Counted from the stretch's first letter, positions 52,585-63,093 are shown. The stretch is 64,000 nt of DNA from Ignavibacteria bacterium (GCA_025612375.1 JAAXKN010000004.1:62001-126000), one strand, 5' to 3'. The notes: generated from the sequence alone by a model not told the origin. Made by a program: numbers and translations.

Positions 52585-52746
52585 TTAATTATGTCGCAAT
52601 AAGAATATAATTAAGGGAAATGTCTCTGTTTTAGCTGATTTTCCTCTGACACTGCCTTTCTTAAAATTATACCGCCAGTGCTAAACGTTCTTTACCCTTT
52701 TAGAAATTTCTAAGATGTGAATAAAAATATAATCTTTGGAGGGCCT

Positions 52747-55700
52747 ATGAAAAAAGCGCTACGAAGACTCATTTTTTCTGCATTCCTGCTGACGGAACTA
52801 ATTTCTTCAGCAGCATTTGCATACACTTCCTCCGTCTACCGGGCAAGGAGTTCACCTCCGGAATTTGAAGTCGATAGTATTGCTCCCAAAAAAGGTCCGG
52901 CCTGGGGAGGCACTATTGTAACCATATACGGGAAGAAGTTCCTGCCGAATACAACCTTTGAGGTCCGCTTTGGCGGAATTCCCGGCGCTAATGTGACGCG
53001 CTTAGATAACCAGACCCTGAGCGTCAAATCACCGCGCCATCCTTTAAGTGATTTAACTCCGGATACTCTGCAGGTAACAGTAACAGATCTTAGTGAAAAG
53101 ACGAATGTGGCAAAAGTATCTCCCGACAGCTTTATCTATGTACGCCCGGGCACAAAGTTAAGCCTTCTTCCGGCTTCGGCCTTTTACAATGGGACTGTTG
53201 AGCTTACTGCCACGCTTACCGACTCTTTAAACGCCCCGGCTGACAGCCAGACGGTTACTTTTACCTTGGGAGGGCAATTGGCAGGAACGGCAATTACCGA
53301 CACCTCAGGCCTGGCAAAGCTAAGTGTATCTATAAGCGGAGTTGAATCCGGAGTGCATGCAGGCTATATCGGGGCAGGCTTCCAGGAGAACTTTTTTTAT
53401 AAATCTTCAATTCCTGCTCAGGCAGATCTGACTGTCAAACCCGTGCAGGCAATCTTAAGCCTCAACAGCCCGGTGGTTAACTATGGGGAGGGTATAGAAC
53501 TGAAGGCTGTACTGACTTTTTCAGGCACTCCGCTTACAGGCAAAACGGTCTTCTTTTCAGTAAACTATAACCCGGCCGGATCTGCGGTGACACAAAATGA
53601 TGGCAGCGCAAGTCTTACTTTAACTCAGCCCCTTGATGCCGGACAATATAATATCAAGGCAGTCTTTGCTGAACAGGGCTTCGACACCACTTCAGCTGCC
53701 GGAACACTTACAATTAACCAGGCTGCTACAAGCACCACAGTCGAAAAGGTGGAAACGTCCTCTGGAAGCATAATCAGTCTTACAGCCAGGCTTACAGCAA
53801 ATGGTAATGTCGTAAAAAATGCGGCAATTATATTTACAATCGATGGAAGTATTTCGGCAGGTACTGCCATAACCAACGACGAGGGAACGGCGACTCTCAG
53901 CGGCGTTAACCTGGGCACTCTTGGTATTGGTCCGGGAACACACGCTGTCAGTGCCGGTTTTGCAGGAAACACAAACTACAAGCCGTCATCAGCTTCTAAT
54001 GAGCTCATTGTAAGCCAGGAAACTACAGAAATCAGCATTTCGGGTTTTGAAGCTGACTATGGAAGCACAATTATGCTTTCGGCTAAACTTACCTCAAAAA
54101 CAACCGGACTTGGAATTAAAGGCGCCATAATAAATTTTGCAATTGAAGGGGGGCCTCAGATAGAACCGGCTGCTACGAATGAAAGCGGGGAGGCATCTAA
54201 AAGCGTTAACCTCGGGAATACCAGTCCGGGCACACATAACTTTACCGCAAGCTTTGCAGGAAACAGCAGCTATGGCCCAAGCCTGGCCTCGGCGGTAATC
54301 ACAGTAAAACAACAGACTCCAGCAGCGACTAATATTCTGGTTGAAAAATCGGCAGGATCCTTTGGAGGCAAAACTACACTTACAGCTAAGCTTACCAATT
54401 CCTCCGGTACAGGCCTAAGCGGCATGAAACTCCATTTTAAACTTAATGGAGCAGATATAGGCGATACAGTAACAAATGCCGGCGGAGTAGCCCATCTGCA
54501 TGGAGTCAGTATAGCCGGAATTGAGGCAGGCATGCATGAAAATTATATCGAGGCCAGTTTTTCACCCGCAAGTGGTGAATATGCTCCAAGCTCGGGCAAA
54601 GGGCCGCTGGAGGTTGCCCCTGCTGCAACAGGCATTAGTATCAATAATGTCGAAGCTGAATTTGGAAACACAATTACTCTTACGGCTAAACTCACGTCAT
54701 CTGTTACCGGCAACGGCATTGCCAACGAAACAGTTAGTTTTGTAATTGATGGCGGTCCCGCAGTGGAGCCTGCTAAGACCAATTCAGACGGAGTGGCAGT
54801 AAGGAGCGTTAATCTCGGCGCTACCAGTCCCGGAAAGCATAATATTACAGTGAGCTTTGGTGGGAGTGCAAACTATGCCCCAAGCCAGAACGTAGCTTTG
54901 CTTACTGTTACTCAAACACAAACAGCAACAACCCTCAGTGTTTCCAATGTGGAGGCTGACGGAGGAGGCACGGTTACCCTTACGGCTAAGCTTACCTCAA
55001 GTGCCTCAAGCCTTGGAATACCGGGGGCGGCAATCAGCTTTTCATTTAATGATGGTCCCTCTGCAGGCACTAAAATTACGGATGAAAACGGCATCGCCAG
55101 CCTCTCCGGCGTTGCTGTGCCCGGTAATCTCGGCCCGGGCCTTCATAAAGGGGCCATCAGGGCCAGTTTCTCCGGAAACAGCCAGTACATGGCGAGCTCT
55201 GGTTCGGGTGATCTGAAAATTAATAAGGCCACGAGCAGCCTGACCGTTTCAAGCGCATCCGGTACATATGGCGGCAGCACAAAACTGAGCGCTGCGCTTA
55301 AATCGGGAAATTCAAACCTCTCAGGACAGACAATCAGATTTTATTTGAAAGAAGCGCTGGTAGGAGAGAATACAACAGGCAGTGACGGCGTTGCAAGCTA
55401 TACTGCTCCTTTGGGCTCTATAGACGCCGGAACGTATCCTTCAGGCGTAAAGGCTGTATATGCGGGATCGGATACTTATTCCGCAAGCTCTGCTTCAAAC
55501 AGCCTTATAGTTGCCCAGGCTTCAACTAACCTGAGTGCTGCAGATGCTGAGGCTGATTATGGAGGTAAAGTTACACTTTCATCTGTACTTACCTCAACTG
55601 TAACGCAGTCGGGCATTGCAGATAAGTCCGTAAGTTTTATTATCCAGGGCGGTCCTCAGATAACTGCCGTTACAAATGGCAGCGGGATTGCAGCCGTGAG

Positions 55701-58700
55701 CGTTGATCTTGGCGCAACCAGCGCAGGCACGCATGATATTACAGCCTCTTTCTCCCCCTCAGGCGGGAACTATACAGGAAGTACGGCAAAAGGGAAGCTG
55801 ACTGTAAAAGGTTCTGTAACAAGCCTTGCTGTAACGGATCTTACCGGCTCCTACGGAGGTACTGTTACGCTGGAAGCCGTCTTGTCCTCTGCAGGAGCGG
55901 GCCTTCAGGGAAAGACAATTAAGTTTACATTCAACAATAAAACATATTCGGCAGAAACTAATAATAGCGGCATTGCAAAAGTTGCTGAGGTAAGTATTTC
56001 AGGCTTTGACGTCGGTACGCATTCCGGTGTAATTCTGGCGGAATTTGCCGGAACAGGTGGTTACAGCTACAGCTCAGCTTCCGGAAGCCTTACGGTCGGG
56101 AAAGCTTCTACTGCAATAGCAGTTGCAAGTGTGACCGGCACACCGGGCGGGAAGGTTGATCTATCGGCTGCACTGACATCAGGAGGCTCCAAACTGCAAG
56201 GATTGACAGTAAGATTTGAATTAAATAATAATCCTGTCGGGGAGGCTAAAACTAATGACCTCGGTGTGGCAACTATCTACGGCATTACCTTGCCGGGCAA
56301 TTTGAGTGCAGGCCCGCATCCAGGCGCAATTGCTGCAGTCTTTGACGGAACCAATAACTATATGCCGGTCCAGGGCTCCGGCACACTTACAATAACACAG
56401 ACTCCAACAGCTATTCAGGTTACCAAGGCCAAAGGATCCTACGGAGGCAAAGTTAACCTCGCGGCAAAGCTGACCAGCTCATCAGGTATCCCGTTAAACA
56501 GCATGAAGCTTCACTTCAAGCTTAACGGCATGGATATAAACGATGCATATACTGATGAAGGAGGCCTGGCTGTACTGAGCGGGGTCAGTATAGCGGGAAT
56601 TGATGCAGGATTGCATGATAACTATATCCAGGTAAGCTTTTCGCCTGTAGACAATAGTTACGCTCCCAGTACCGGTTATGGCCCTCTGGAAGTTACTCCG
56701 GCAGCAACAACCATCAGCATCAGTGATATGGATGCGGACTTTGGAAGTACAGTTACTTTAACTGCCAGGCTTACCTCTGCTGTTACCGGAAATGGTGTTG
56801 AGAACAAAACAATTGTCTTCAGGGTTGATGGCGCTGAGGTTGGAAACGGAACAACCGGTGCGGATGGCAAAGCGGTCAAAAACTACTATCTGGGCAATAC
56901 CACTCCTGGTTCTCATACAGTTGAGGCATTCTTCTCTCCTTCGGGCGGGAACTATTCGGGCTCAAGCGGCAAGGCCGCCCTCAATGTAAAAGCAGCCTCA
57001 ACTGCCCTCGTTGTTACAAATGTTGCAGGTACATATGGCGGCAAAGTTACTCTTACTGCAACACTTACTTCACAGGGCGCTCCTTTAAGCGGAAAAGTAG
57101 TTGAGTTTTCACTTAATAATAAAACAGTTGGTACCGCAGTAACAGATGCCAATGGTATTGCAGTTAAGACTGATGTCGGTTTAACGGGTATTCCTGCGGG
57201 CAGTTATCCAGGCTACATCGGTGCAAGCTTTGCGGAATCGAGTCCTTTCAAAGGAAGTAGCAGCAAGGGGGACCTTGAAGTAAAAAAGGCCGCAACTGCT
57301 GTTGCAGTTTTGCCCGTTGAAGTGCAGTACTCCGATCAGGTTAGCCTTACTGCTGTTGCTATTTCGGCGGCACAGGACGTACTTAATGCATCCGGCGGAA
57401 GGATTGAGTTCAAGTACCAGGCGGGCAGTCAAACAGCAGTTTCTTTGGGTGTTGTAACATCCTACAGCGTTGTCAGTGGCAGGCTGAACTTTAGTTTTAC
57501 ATTTATCTGTACGCTTGCTCCTGATACCTATAAGATACTGGCAGTATTTACCCCATCGGATCAGGCAAACTTCGAGGTCTCATGCAATATATCTCCATGG
57601 GGCCCGCTTGTAGTTAAGCCCGAAGATGCTCTGGCTGAATATTCAGGCCTGAGATACTTTTCGGCTGCAGCTTTATCGGCTTACACCTCGCAGCTTACTT
57701 TTTCCTCAACTGTTGCAGATTACCCGGATGCTTCCCGCGGAAATATTTCAAATGCCAAGGCTGAGTTTAGAGAGGTACCAGCAGGGGAATTATACGATCA
57801 GGGGATCGTCCGCGGAACTAACCTTCCCGTGTCTTTACTTAATTCTTCAGATGAAACCCTCGGAATTGTAACTGCGCAGCCTTTTAACCGGAAACTGGGC
57901 GAGTCGGAAATAAATAACTGCGGCACAACATTCAGCGTATATACCCGCATATACGGCTACTATCACGCATTAAGTGATCCGGCTCTTGTTTCTGTCTGCA
58001 TCCCCTCTACAGAAAATATCTCAGGCGGCGGATTTATCATCCCAAATTCACCATCAGGCAAGTACCGCTGCAAGGCAGGAAGCAAAGCCAGTTTCGGATT
58101 TTCAATGAAGTACAGCAAAACCGGCAAGGATGTCCAGGGCCAGGTAAATATAATAGTCCACGCCGAAGACAATAAAATCTATCAGATTACGGCAAACGCC
58201 ATTAGTACACTTTCTGCATACCTGATTCAGAATTTGCCGGGTAAAGCTGCAAGCTTCACCACCAGGGCAGAACTCAGGGATATTACCGACCCTTCAAAAC
58301 CGGTCTTTTTAGGCGGGGGGCTTACGCTTAACCTCGAGATATATGATGATGAAAAAGATAATCAAAACGATGCCATTGCCATTACACTTCAGGAGCCTGG
58401 TTCGGTGCTCCTGTTTTCAAGCAACTGGGACGGGACAAAGACAGTCTCACAAGCGCTCAAAGCCCCCAAAGGCGGCGGAACTATAAGGGTACTGAGCATA
58501 GATAATCCTGTGAGTGTAGAGGAAGAGGAAATAGTTCCTAAAGAATATGCCCTCTACCAGAATTATCCCAACCCGTTTAACCCGAGCACAAATATACAGT
58601 TCGACCTGCCTGAGGAAAGCAGGGTTAGTATAGTGATTTATAATATTCTGGGAAGGGAAGTCCTAAGGCTTGTTGACAAGGACTTCCCCGCAGGCAGACA

Positions 58701-58833
58701 CCAGGCCGTATGGAACTCGCAGGATGGGCGCGGCACGTTTGCCTCAGGCATGTATATCCTGCGCATATCAGCTAAATCCTTAAGCAGCCAAAAGAGCCTT
58801 GTTTCCACAAAGAAAATGATGCTGGTAAAGTAA
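52747..58833 (+). CDS. Giant surface protein: IPT/TIG domain, about 15 Ig-like repeats, T9SS sorting domain
   Basis: The 2028-residue product has a signal peptide (about 1-25), an IPT/TIG domain (about 35-125; SIAPKKGPAWGGTIVTIYGKK) and about 15 bacterial Ig-like repeats of about 95 residues (coding region roughly 53.15-57.6 kb). Repeat units follow the pattern YGGKVTLTAKLTS, GKTVxFxLNG, TDxxGxAxxxxVxLG and SxxYxPSSG. A beta-rich region of about 300 residues follows, then a T9SS type A tail (NYPNPFNPSTNIQFDLP, final KKMMLVK). Such proteins are surface adhesins or matrix proteins. The frame runs upstream to a GTG at 52717, but the ATG at 52747 has GGAGG four bases ahead. Confidence 0.9.
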   Translation: MKKALRRLIFSAFLLTELISSAAFAYTSSVYRARSSPPEFEVDSIAPKKGPAWGGTIVTIYGKKFLPNTTFEVRFGGIPGANVTRLDNQTLSVKSPRHPLSDLTPDTLQVTVTDLSEKTNVAKVSPDSFIYVRPGTKLSLLPASAFYNGTVELTATLTDSLNAPADSQTVTFTLGGQLAGTAITDTSGLAKLSVSISGVESGVHAGYIGAGFQENFFYKSSIPAQADLTVKPVQAILSLNSPVVNYGEGIELKAVLTFSGTPLTGKTVFFSVNYNPAGSAVTQNDGSASLTLTQPLDAGQYNIKAVFAEQGFDTTSAAGTLTINQAATSTTVEKVETSSGSIISLTARLTANGNVVKNAAIIFTIDGSISAGTAITNDEGTATLSGVNLGTLGIGPGTHAVSAGFAGNTNYKPSSASNELIVSQETTEISISGFEADYGSTIMLSAKLTSKTTGLGIKGAIINFAIEGGPQIEPAATNESGEASKSVNLGNTSPGTHNFTASFAGNSSYGPSLASAVITVKQQTPAATNILVEKSAGSFGGKTTLTAKLTNSSGTGLSGMKLHFKLNGADIGDTVTNAGGVAHLHGVSIAGIEAGMHENYIEASFSPASGEYAPSSGKGPLEVAPAATGISINNVEAEFGNTITLTAKLTSSVTGNGIANETVSFVIDGGPAVEPAKTNSDGVAVRSVNLGATSPGKHNITVSFGGSANYAPSQNVALLTVTQTQTATTLSVSNVEADGGGTVTLTAKLTSSASSLGIPGAAISFSFNDGPSAGTKITDENGIASLSGVAVPGNLGPGLHKGAIRASFSGNSQYMASSGSGDLKINKATSSLTVSSASGTYGGSTKLSAALKSGNSNLSGQTIRFYLKEALVGENTTGSDGVASYTAPLGSIDAGTYPSGVKAVYAGSDTYSASSASNSLIVAQASTNLSAADAEADYGGKVTLSSVLTSTVTQSGIADKSVSFIIQGGPQITAVTNGSGIAAVSVDLGATSAGTHDITASFSPSGGNYTGSTAKGKLTVKGSVTSLAVTDLTGSYGGTVTLEAVLSSAGAGLQGKTIKFTFNNKTYSAETNNSGIAKVAEVSISGFDVGTHSGVILAEFAGTGGYSYSSASGSLTVGKASTAIAVASVTGTPGGKVDLSAALTSGGSKLQGLTVRFELNNNPVGEAKTNDLGVATIYGITLPGNLSAGPHPGAIAAVFDGTNNYMPVQGSGTLTITQTPTAIQVTKAKGSYGGKVNLAAKLTSSSGIPLNSMKLHFKLNGMDINDAYTDEGGLAVLSGVSIAGIDAGLHDNYIQVSFSPVDNSYAPSTGYGPLEVTPAATTISISDMDADFGSTVTLTARLTSAVTGNGVENKTIVFRVDGAEVGNGTTGADGKAVKNYYLGNTTPGSHTVEAFFSPSGGNYSGSSGKAALNVKAASTALVVTNVAGTYGGKVTLTATLTSQGAPLSGKVVEFSLNNKTVGTAVTDANGIAVKTDVGLTGIPAGSYPGYIGASFAESSPFKGSSSKGDLEVKKAATAVAVLPVEVQYSDQVSLTAVAISAAQDVLNASGGRIEFKYQAGSQTAVSLGVVTSYSVVSGRLNFSFTFICTLAPDTYKILAVFTPSDQANFEVSCNISPWGPLVVKPEDALAEYSGLRYFSAAALSAYTSQLTFSSTVADYPDASRGNISNAKAEFREVPAGELYDQGIVRGTNLPVSLLNSSDETLGIVTAQPFNRKLGESEINNCGTTFSVYTRIYGYYHALSDPALVSVCIPSTENISGGGFIIPNSPSGKYRCKAGSKASFGFSMKYSKTGKDVQGQVNIIVHAEDNKIYQITANAISTLSAYLIQNLPGKAASFTTRAELRDITDPSKPVFLGGGLTLNLEIYDDEKDNQNDAIAITLQEPGSVLLFSSNWDGTKTVSQALKAPKGGGTIRVLSIDNPVSVEEEEIVPKEYALYQNYPNPFNPSTNIQFDLPEESRVSIVIYNILGREVLRLVDKDFPAGRHQAVWNSQDGRGTFASGMYILRISAKSLSSQKSLVSTKKMMLVK

Positions 58834-58866
58834 TCTCAGGCTTGAACTGCCTTAACTAAGAAAAAC

Positions 58867-58905
58867 AAAAGCCCCAAAACGGCAATGCCGTTTTGGGGCT
58901 TCAAA
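58867..58905. terminator. Bidirectional terminator
   Basis: GCCCCAAAACGGCA (58871-58884) is complementary to TGCCGTTTTGGGGC (58886-58899), with an A-run outside on the left and TTCAAAA on the right. It lies between the Ig-repeat protein and the leftward permease gene. Confidence 0.85.
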
Positions 58906-58925
58906 AGGTTTCTTTATTTGGGAAA

Positions 58926-60416
58926 TTAAACTTCCTCTTCTACCAGCTCTTCCTTAGCCTTGGCCTTGTTTTCAACTTCGGCAATATATCTCTTTGTGGC
59001 CTCCGGAAGTTCCTTCCAGCCTCTTATGGCCAGAAACATTCCGATTAAGGCAAATGGCATCAGGAATATCGGCCACCAGTGCCAGCTTTGTGTTGTTAAA
59101 TAACCAAGTCCTATTGACTGAATGCCGGAGCCCAGATATACAAAGCCGTCAACAATGCCCGAGCATGTTGCTGTGGCCTTCCTGCCGCCAAAGTCAGCTG
59201 CAGCCGTTCCCGACATCAGTGAGTGGCACCCTGTAACCGCCGTTACTATCAGTACTGCTGAAATTCCTACAATTACGGGGGAGGAGGTTAAAAATATAGC
59301 CATTACACCTGCAAGTACAAACATGGCGCCCGATAAGAATACAACCGGGGGAGTTCTTCTTGACTGGAAGAAATTATCTGAAATGAGGCCGCCAAGGAAA
59401 CCGCCAATGATACCGAAAATGCAGAGCAGAAGTCCCCAGTTATCCATGAAGAATTCGCCGCCGGGCTGATGAACTTCCTTTGCAAAGATTGTGTACCATT
59501 GCATAATGCCGTTTCTCAGAGCACCAGAGGTCAGCTCAATAAAGGCGAATGTCAGCATGAGCGAGCTTCCGAAAACCATTTTGAGCAGGTCTTTGGTGGA
59601 ATATTCAACGTCCATCTTGCCTGATGAGGCGTCATGTGTATCAAATTCAGGAAAACCGGCTTCTTCGGGCGTGTCCTTAATTAAAAACCAGTCCATTACT
59701 GCCCAGAAGAGCATTATAATGGCAGGGACAAAAAATACGGCCCATACTGCATCAACCGAGCCGGTCTTAAGTGCAAAAATGCCCTGAAGCAGTGAGCTTA
59801 ACCAGTTCGACGGGCCTCCCGGGGTTACTTTTACCATGTCAACAATTGCCTGCCCCCAGTCGAATGCGAAATAAACTCCTATGGAAATTAAAGAACCGAA
59901 AATTGCGCCGAATACCCCGCGCTCTCTTACGTGGAACCAGTAAGCTTTAACCTTTATAATGGAAACAGCCCCGTAGCTCTGGAAATACATGTTTAATGCA
60001 TAGAGGACCGAAAAGACTACTACGAGATTGCCCGTGTAACGCCCGGTTAATACAAGGTAGGTTATAACACCGAGTAAAATATTTGCAATTGAAGCGCCTA
60101 CCGAGGAAATGATTATTCCTTTCTTACCGCCTATCTTGTCTACCAGAGGGCCGTTAATGAGAAAAGAACAGGCATAGACGATTGTTCCGGCTCCGAAAAT
60201 TATTCCGAAATCCTCTTTCGACATCAGACTTCCAAGTGCATTCTTTGAAACATTCAGGTTGTAACGCCCCATGTAAAGAAATGCATACGACATGCCGAGA
60301 GGAAACCAGTTAATAAACCTGCGGATTAAAAACCACTTGCCGTGCTTTAGAGGATTGTTATAAAAATATAAAAATATTATAAGTACAATACTCAACGTAA
60401 CAATAATGACGCCCAT
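58926..60416 (-). CDS. MFS organophosphate:phosphate antiporter-like permease (GlpT/UhpT family)
   Basis: The 496-residue protein has about 12 transmembrane segments and the OPA-type start FINWFPLGMSYAFLYMGRYNLNVSKNAL, followed by FGIIFGAGTIVYACSFLINGPLVDKIGGKKG. The central hydrophilic loop (about 235-270, IKDTPEEAGFPEFDTHD) is usual for this family. Members exchange glycerol 3-phosphate or hexose phosphates for phosphate. The arginines that bind phosphate are plausible at YMGRYN, but the substrate is not certain. It is a single leftward gene. Confidence 0.88.
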   Translation of the reverse strand: MGVIIVTLSIVLIIFLYFYNNPLKHGKWFLIRRFINWFPLGMSYAFLYMGRYNLNVSKNALGSLMSKEDFGIIFGAGTIVYACSFLINGPLVDKIGGKKGIIISSVGASIANILLGVITYLVLTGRYTGNLVVVFSVLYALNMYFQSYGAVSIIKVKAYWFHVRERGVFGAIFGSLISIGVYFAFDWGQAIVDMVKVTPGGPSNWLSSLLQGIFALKTGSVDAVWAVFFVPAIIMLFWAVMDWFLIKDTPEEAGFPEFDTHDASSGKMDVEYSTKDLLKMVFGSSLMLTFAFIELTSGALRNGIMQWYTIFAKEVHQPGGEFFMDNWGLLLCIFGIIGGFLGGLISDNFFQSRRTPPVVFLSGAMFVLAGVMAIFLTSSPVIVGISAVLIVTAVTGCHSLMSGTAAADFGGRKATATCSGIVDGFVYLGSGIQSIGLGYLTTQSWHWWPIFLMPFALIGMFLAIRGWKELPEATKRYIAEVENKAKAKEELVEEEV

Positions 60417-60837
60417 ATCGATATCCGTCCTGTTGAATTTTTAGAGGAAAACTTGATGTAATAATGTGGCTCTAAATTGGCCAAGTAAAAATATGGCATT
60501 AAATAATTATTAGCAAGGTTTTCGCCCGATTAATAAATTCTCATGTTCTTAAAGTATTAAATCCACCGGAATTTATAGTGACAGGAAATATGAGGAAATG
60601 ACTGATTCCCGTGCAAAAAAGCAGCAAAACAGGATGCCTTGCAGTGTGCGGGCTACCTGAAAAATGAAGAAGCCCGGGACTTGCATTAAATAGCTGTTTT
60701 TTAGGGCATAAAATTTTACACAGGGCTAAAATGCTATTTGAAGCCTGTTTTCATTTTAAATAACCTTGGAGAAATCGCGTTTTATTTTATAAATTTCAAC
60801 TCTCATAATTTATTCTTTTATAGCGGATTTTTTTTCA
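60417..60837. other. 421-bp intergenic region between divergent genes
   Basis: No convincing gene is seen. It should hold the promoters of the leftward GlpT-like permease and the rightward CBM9 protein. A weak hairpin (CGGGCT with AGCCCG, about 60648-60678) is present, with no T-run. The last 100 bases are very A/T-rich. Confidence 0.6.
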
Positions 60838-61938
60838 ATGCTGATGACGAAAACATTCCTTAAATATATCTTCCTGTGCGCCATTTTTTATGCTTTTTCT
60901 TATAACGTTTTATATTCACAGAAAATAGCTGAGCCTGAAATACCTTTTTCACCCAGGCACTACGTCTGCTTCAGGACGGACGTTAAAATGAATATTGACG
61001 GAAATCTGGATGAACAAAGCTGGCAGAAAGCACCTTGGACTGAAGCCTTTGTTGACGTTGAAGGGGGCGAAAAGCCCGCTCCGAAATTTAGGACCAGGGC
61101 TAAAATGCTGTGGGATGACAACTTCCTATACGTAGCTGCCGAACTGGAAGAACCCGACCTCTGGGCTACACTCACCAAGAGGGATACCACAATTTATAAC
61201 GATAATAATTTTGAAATATTTATAGATCCCGACGGAGATACACAGAACTATTATGAGTTCGAGATTAATGCCCTTAACACATTCTGGGACCTCCTTATGA
61301 CAAAACCCTACCGCACAGGGGGCTTTCCCATAAGCACATGGGATATCAGGGGAATTAAAACAGCAGTTGGAATTCAGGGGACATTAAATAACCCTGCGGA
61401 TAAGGACCAAAGCTGGACGGTTGAAATTGCTTTCCCGCTGAAAGTCCTCTTGCAGTCTTCAGGACACAAGGGGCTTCCCCAAAACGGTGAGCAGTGGAGA
61501 GTTGACTTTACAAGGGTTGAGTGGGGAGTAACATCTTCCGGCGGCAGGTACAAAAGAAATGATGATGAGACCAGCTACTGGGCGTGGTCGCCAATCGGGC
61601 TTATAGATTATCATTATCCGGAGATGTATGGCTATGTCCAGTTCTCAGACAAAATTGCAGGAAACAGTGAAAGTTTCGTGCAAAAGCCCGAAGAATATGC
61701 CAAATGGGTCCTAAGGAAAATATTCTACAAGGAAAAGGTTTTCTTCCTGGAGCATGGCAGATACACAAACAGTTTAGGGGATCTTAAGACCGGGGATATA
61801 GATATTCCGGGTTACAAGTGGCCTCCTGTAATTGAAACAACTTCAGATTTCTTTGAAATCTCTGCAGTCAGTTCAGACGGCAAAAACAAAGTATACATTT
61901 TCAGCGACGGAAAAACAGGCCGGATTTCGCTTAAATAG
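60838..61938 (+). CDS. Secreted CBM9-like carbohydrate-binding protein
   Basis: The 366-residue protein has a signal peptide (KYIFLCAIFYAFSYNVLYSQ) and a family 9-like carbohydrate-binding domain (about 45-270). Marks are NIDGNLDEQSWQKAPWTEAFVD, AKMLWDDNFLYVAAELEEPDLWAT, NNFEIFIDPDGDTQNYYEFEINALN and WRVDFTRVEWG. The last 80 residues have no recognised domain. CBM9-like proteins bind cello- or xylo-oligosaccharides. No hydrolase domain or T9SS tail is seen. No clear Shine-Dalgarno sequence precedes the ATG. It is a single gene. Confidence 0.87.
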   Translation: MLMTKTFLKYIFLCAIFYAFSYNVLYSQKIAEPEIPFSPRHYVCFRTDVKMNIDGNLDEQSWQKAPWTEAFVDVEGGEKPAPKFRTRAKMLWDDNFLYVAAELEEPDLWATLTKRDTTIYNDNNFEIFIDPDGDTQNYYEFEINALNTFWDLLMTKPYRTGGFPISTWDIRGIKTAVGIQGTLNNPADKDQSWTVEIAFPLKVLLQSSGHKGLPQNGEQWRVDFTRVEWGVTSSGGRYKRNDDETSYWAWSPIGLIDYHYPEMYGYVQFSDKIAGNSESFVQKPEEYAKWVLRKIFYKEKVFFLEHGRYTNSLGDLKTGDIDIPGYKWPPVIETTSDFFEISAVSSDGKNKVYIFSDGKTGRISLK

Positions 61939-62186
61939 CTATCTCCAACAAGGATTGTGAACCTTTATGCTGCCAACTTTATTATGTCCCAAAATTCAGC
62001 CTAAAATTGCTTGTAAAAAGTTAAATCAGTAAGTTTTACACGTGAATTTCTTAATTGTTGAGTTTTGAGCTGGAATAATAAAGCTCGGCTTCACAGAATT
62101 CCGGTTTCTTTGAGAAATTCAGGTTATGGGGGATAAAAAAAGTTAAATCAATTGCATGATTAGATAAAATTTTTAGGAGAACTAAA

Positions 62187-63071
62187 ATGATCGGTTACCT
62201 TTATGGATCTTTGCTTGCAATCATCCAGTTAGTAGTTGTTATTGTAGCGTTATATCTGTTCGGATCCAGACTCCAGAAAACAGAAGGAGAAACCTTTAAG
62301 GCCCGCTTTAAGGCTGCAAAAAAGGGGATTTTAGTTGTACCGGCTTTATTGCTCGTACTCTTTTTTGCATTTGACGGATATTTAGCCGTGAAACTAGTTG
62401 AGCAGAAAGATGCCTCACAGATAATGGACTTCCTGCTTCTCGATAAAATGCACAGGAATACAGACGACCTGCTCAGTGATCTGTCCAAAGAAGTGAAAAA
62501 CTTCTCTGACCATCACCCCGAATTTAATGTGCAGTATGAAGTTCAAAAGCAGTCGAAACCCGCTTCATCCTACGAAGATGCGGTGGTTGACCAGGCTTTC
62601 CAGGTTGTCCTTTATGCTGAACGCAAGGGCATAGGGAATGATCCGGAACTTCAGAAAATTAAACTGATGAAGGACGACGTCCAGGAAATGCGTAAGGAAA
62701 TGGCCAGAATTGAAAGTTCACTGTCAAACCCTATAAAAGTACAGAAAGGCGAAACACACCGCACAATAGTTCAGCGCTACCTGAAGGACGAAATGAAGCT
62801 TGACGACAAGCAGATTAAATCCATTGTCAGCAGGACGGCACTTTTTAACAGCCTCGTCCCAAATTTCTACGTCTATAATCTCTATAAGGACGGCGTCTTT
62901 TTAACAACCGTTACACAGGGTGAAGCTAAGGTCTCACCGATGACAGTTGCAAGACTCTCACAGAAAAGAATGATGAGCGGCGTTATTAAGGAAAATAATG
63001 AGCTGAAACTTTCTCTGGATTCGCTTAGATCAGCTTATAAGCCAGACACTGAAACTCCTGAACAACAATAA
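62187..63071 (+). CDS. Unrecognised membrane protein with coiled coil
   Basis: The 294-residue protein has two transmembrane segments (about 5-27 and 49-69) with a short basic loop between. A helical region with likely coiled coil (about 85-190) and a small C-terminal domain (about 190-265) follow. The segment VQKGETHRTIVQRYLKDEM loosely recalls a LysM start (V-x-x-G-D-T), and the C-terminal 40 residues are again helical. I recognise no family. AGGAG precedes the ATG, and a strong terminator follows, so it is a separate transcript. A cell-envelope role is a guess. Confidence 0.8.
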   Translation: MIGYLYGSLLAIIQLVVVIVALYLFGSRLQKTEGETFKARFKAAKKGILVVPALLLVLFFAFDGYLAVKLVEQKDASQIMDFLLLDKMHRNTDDLLSDLSKEVKNFSDHHPEFNVQYEVQKQSKPASSYEDAVVDQAFQVVLYAERKGIGNDPELQKIKLMKDDVQEMRKEMARIESSLSNPIKVQKGETHRTIVQRYLKDEMKLDDKQIKSIVSRTALFNSLVPNFYVYNLYKDGVFLTTVTQGEAKVSPMTVARLSQKRMMSGVIKENNELKLSLDSLRSAYKPDTETPEQQ

Positions 63072-63093
63072 AATTACATTATATTTTTAATTT

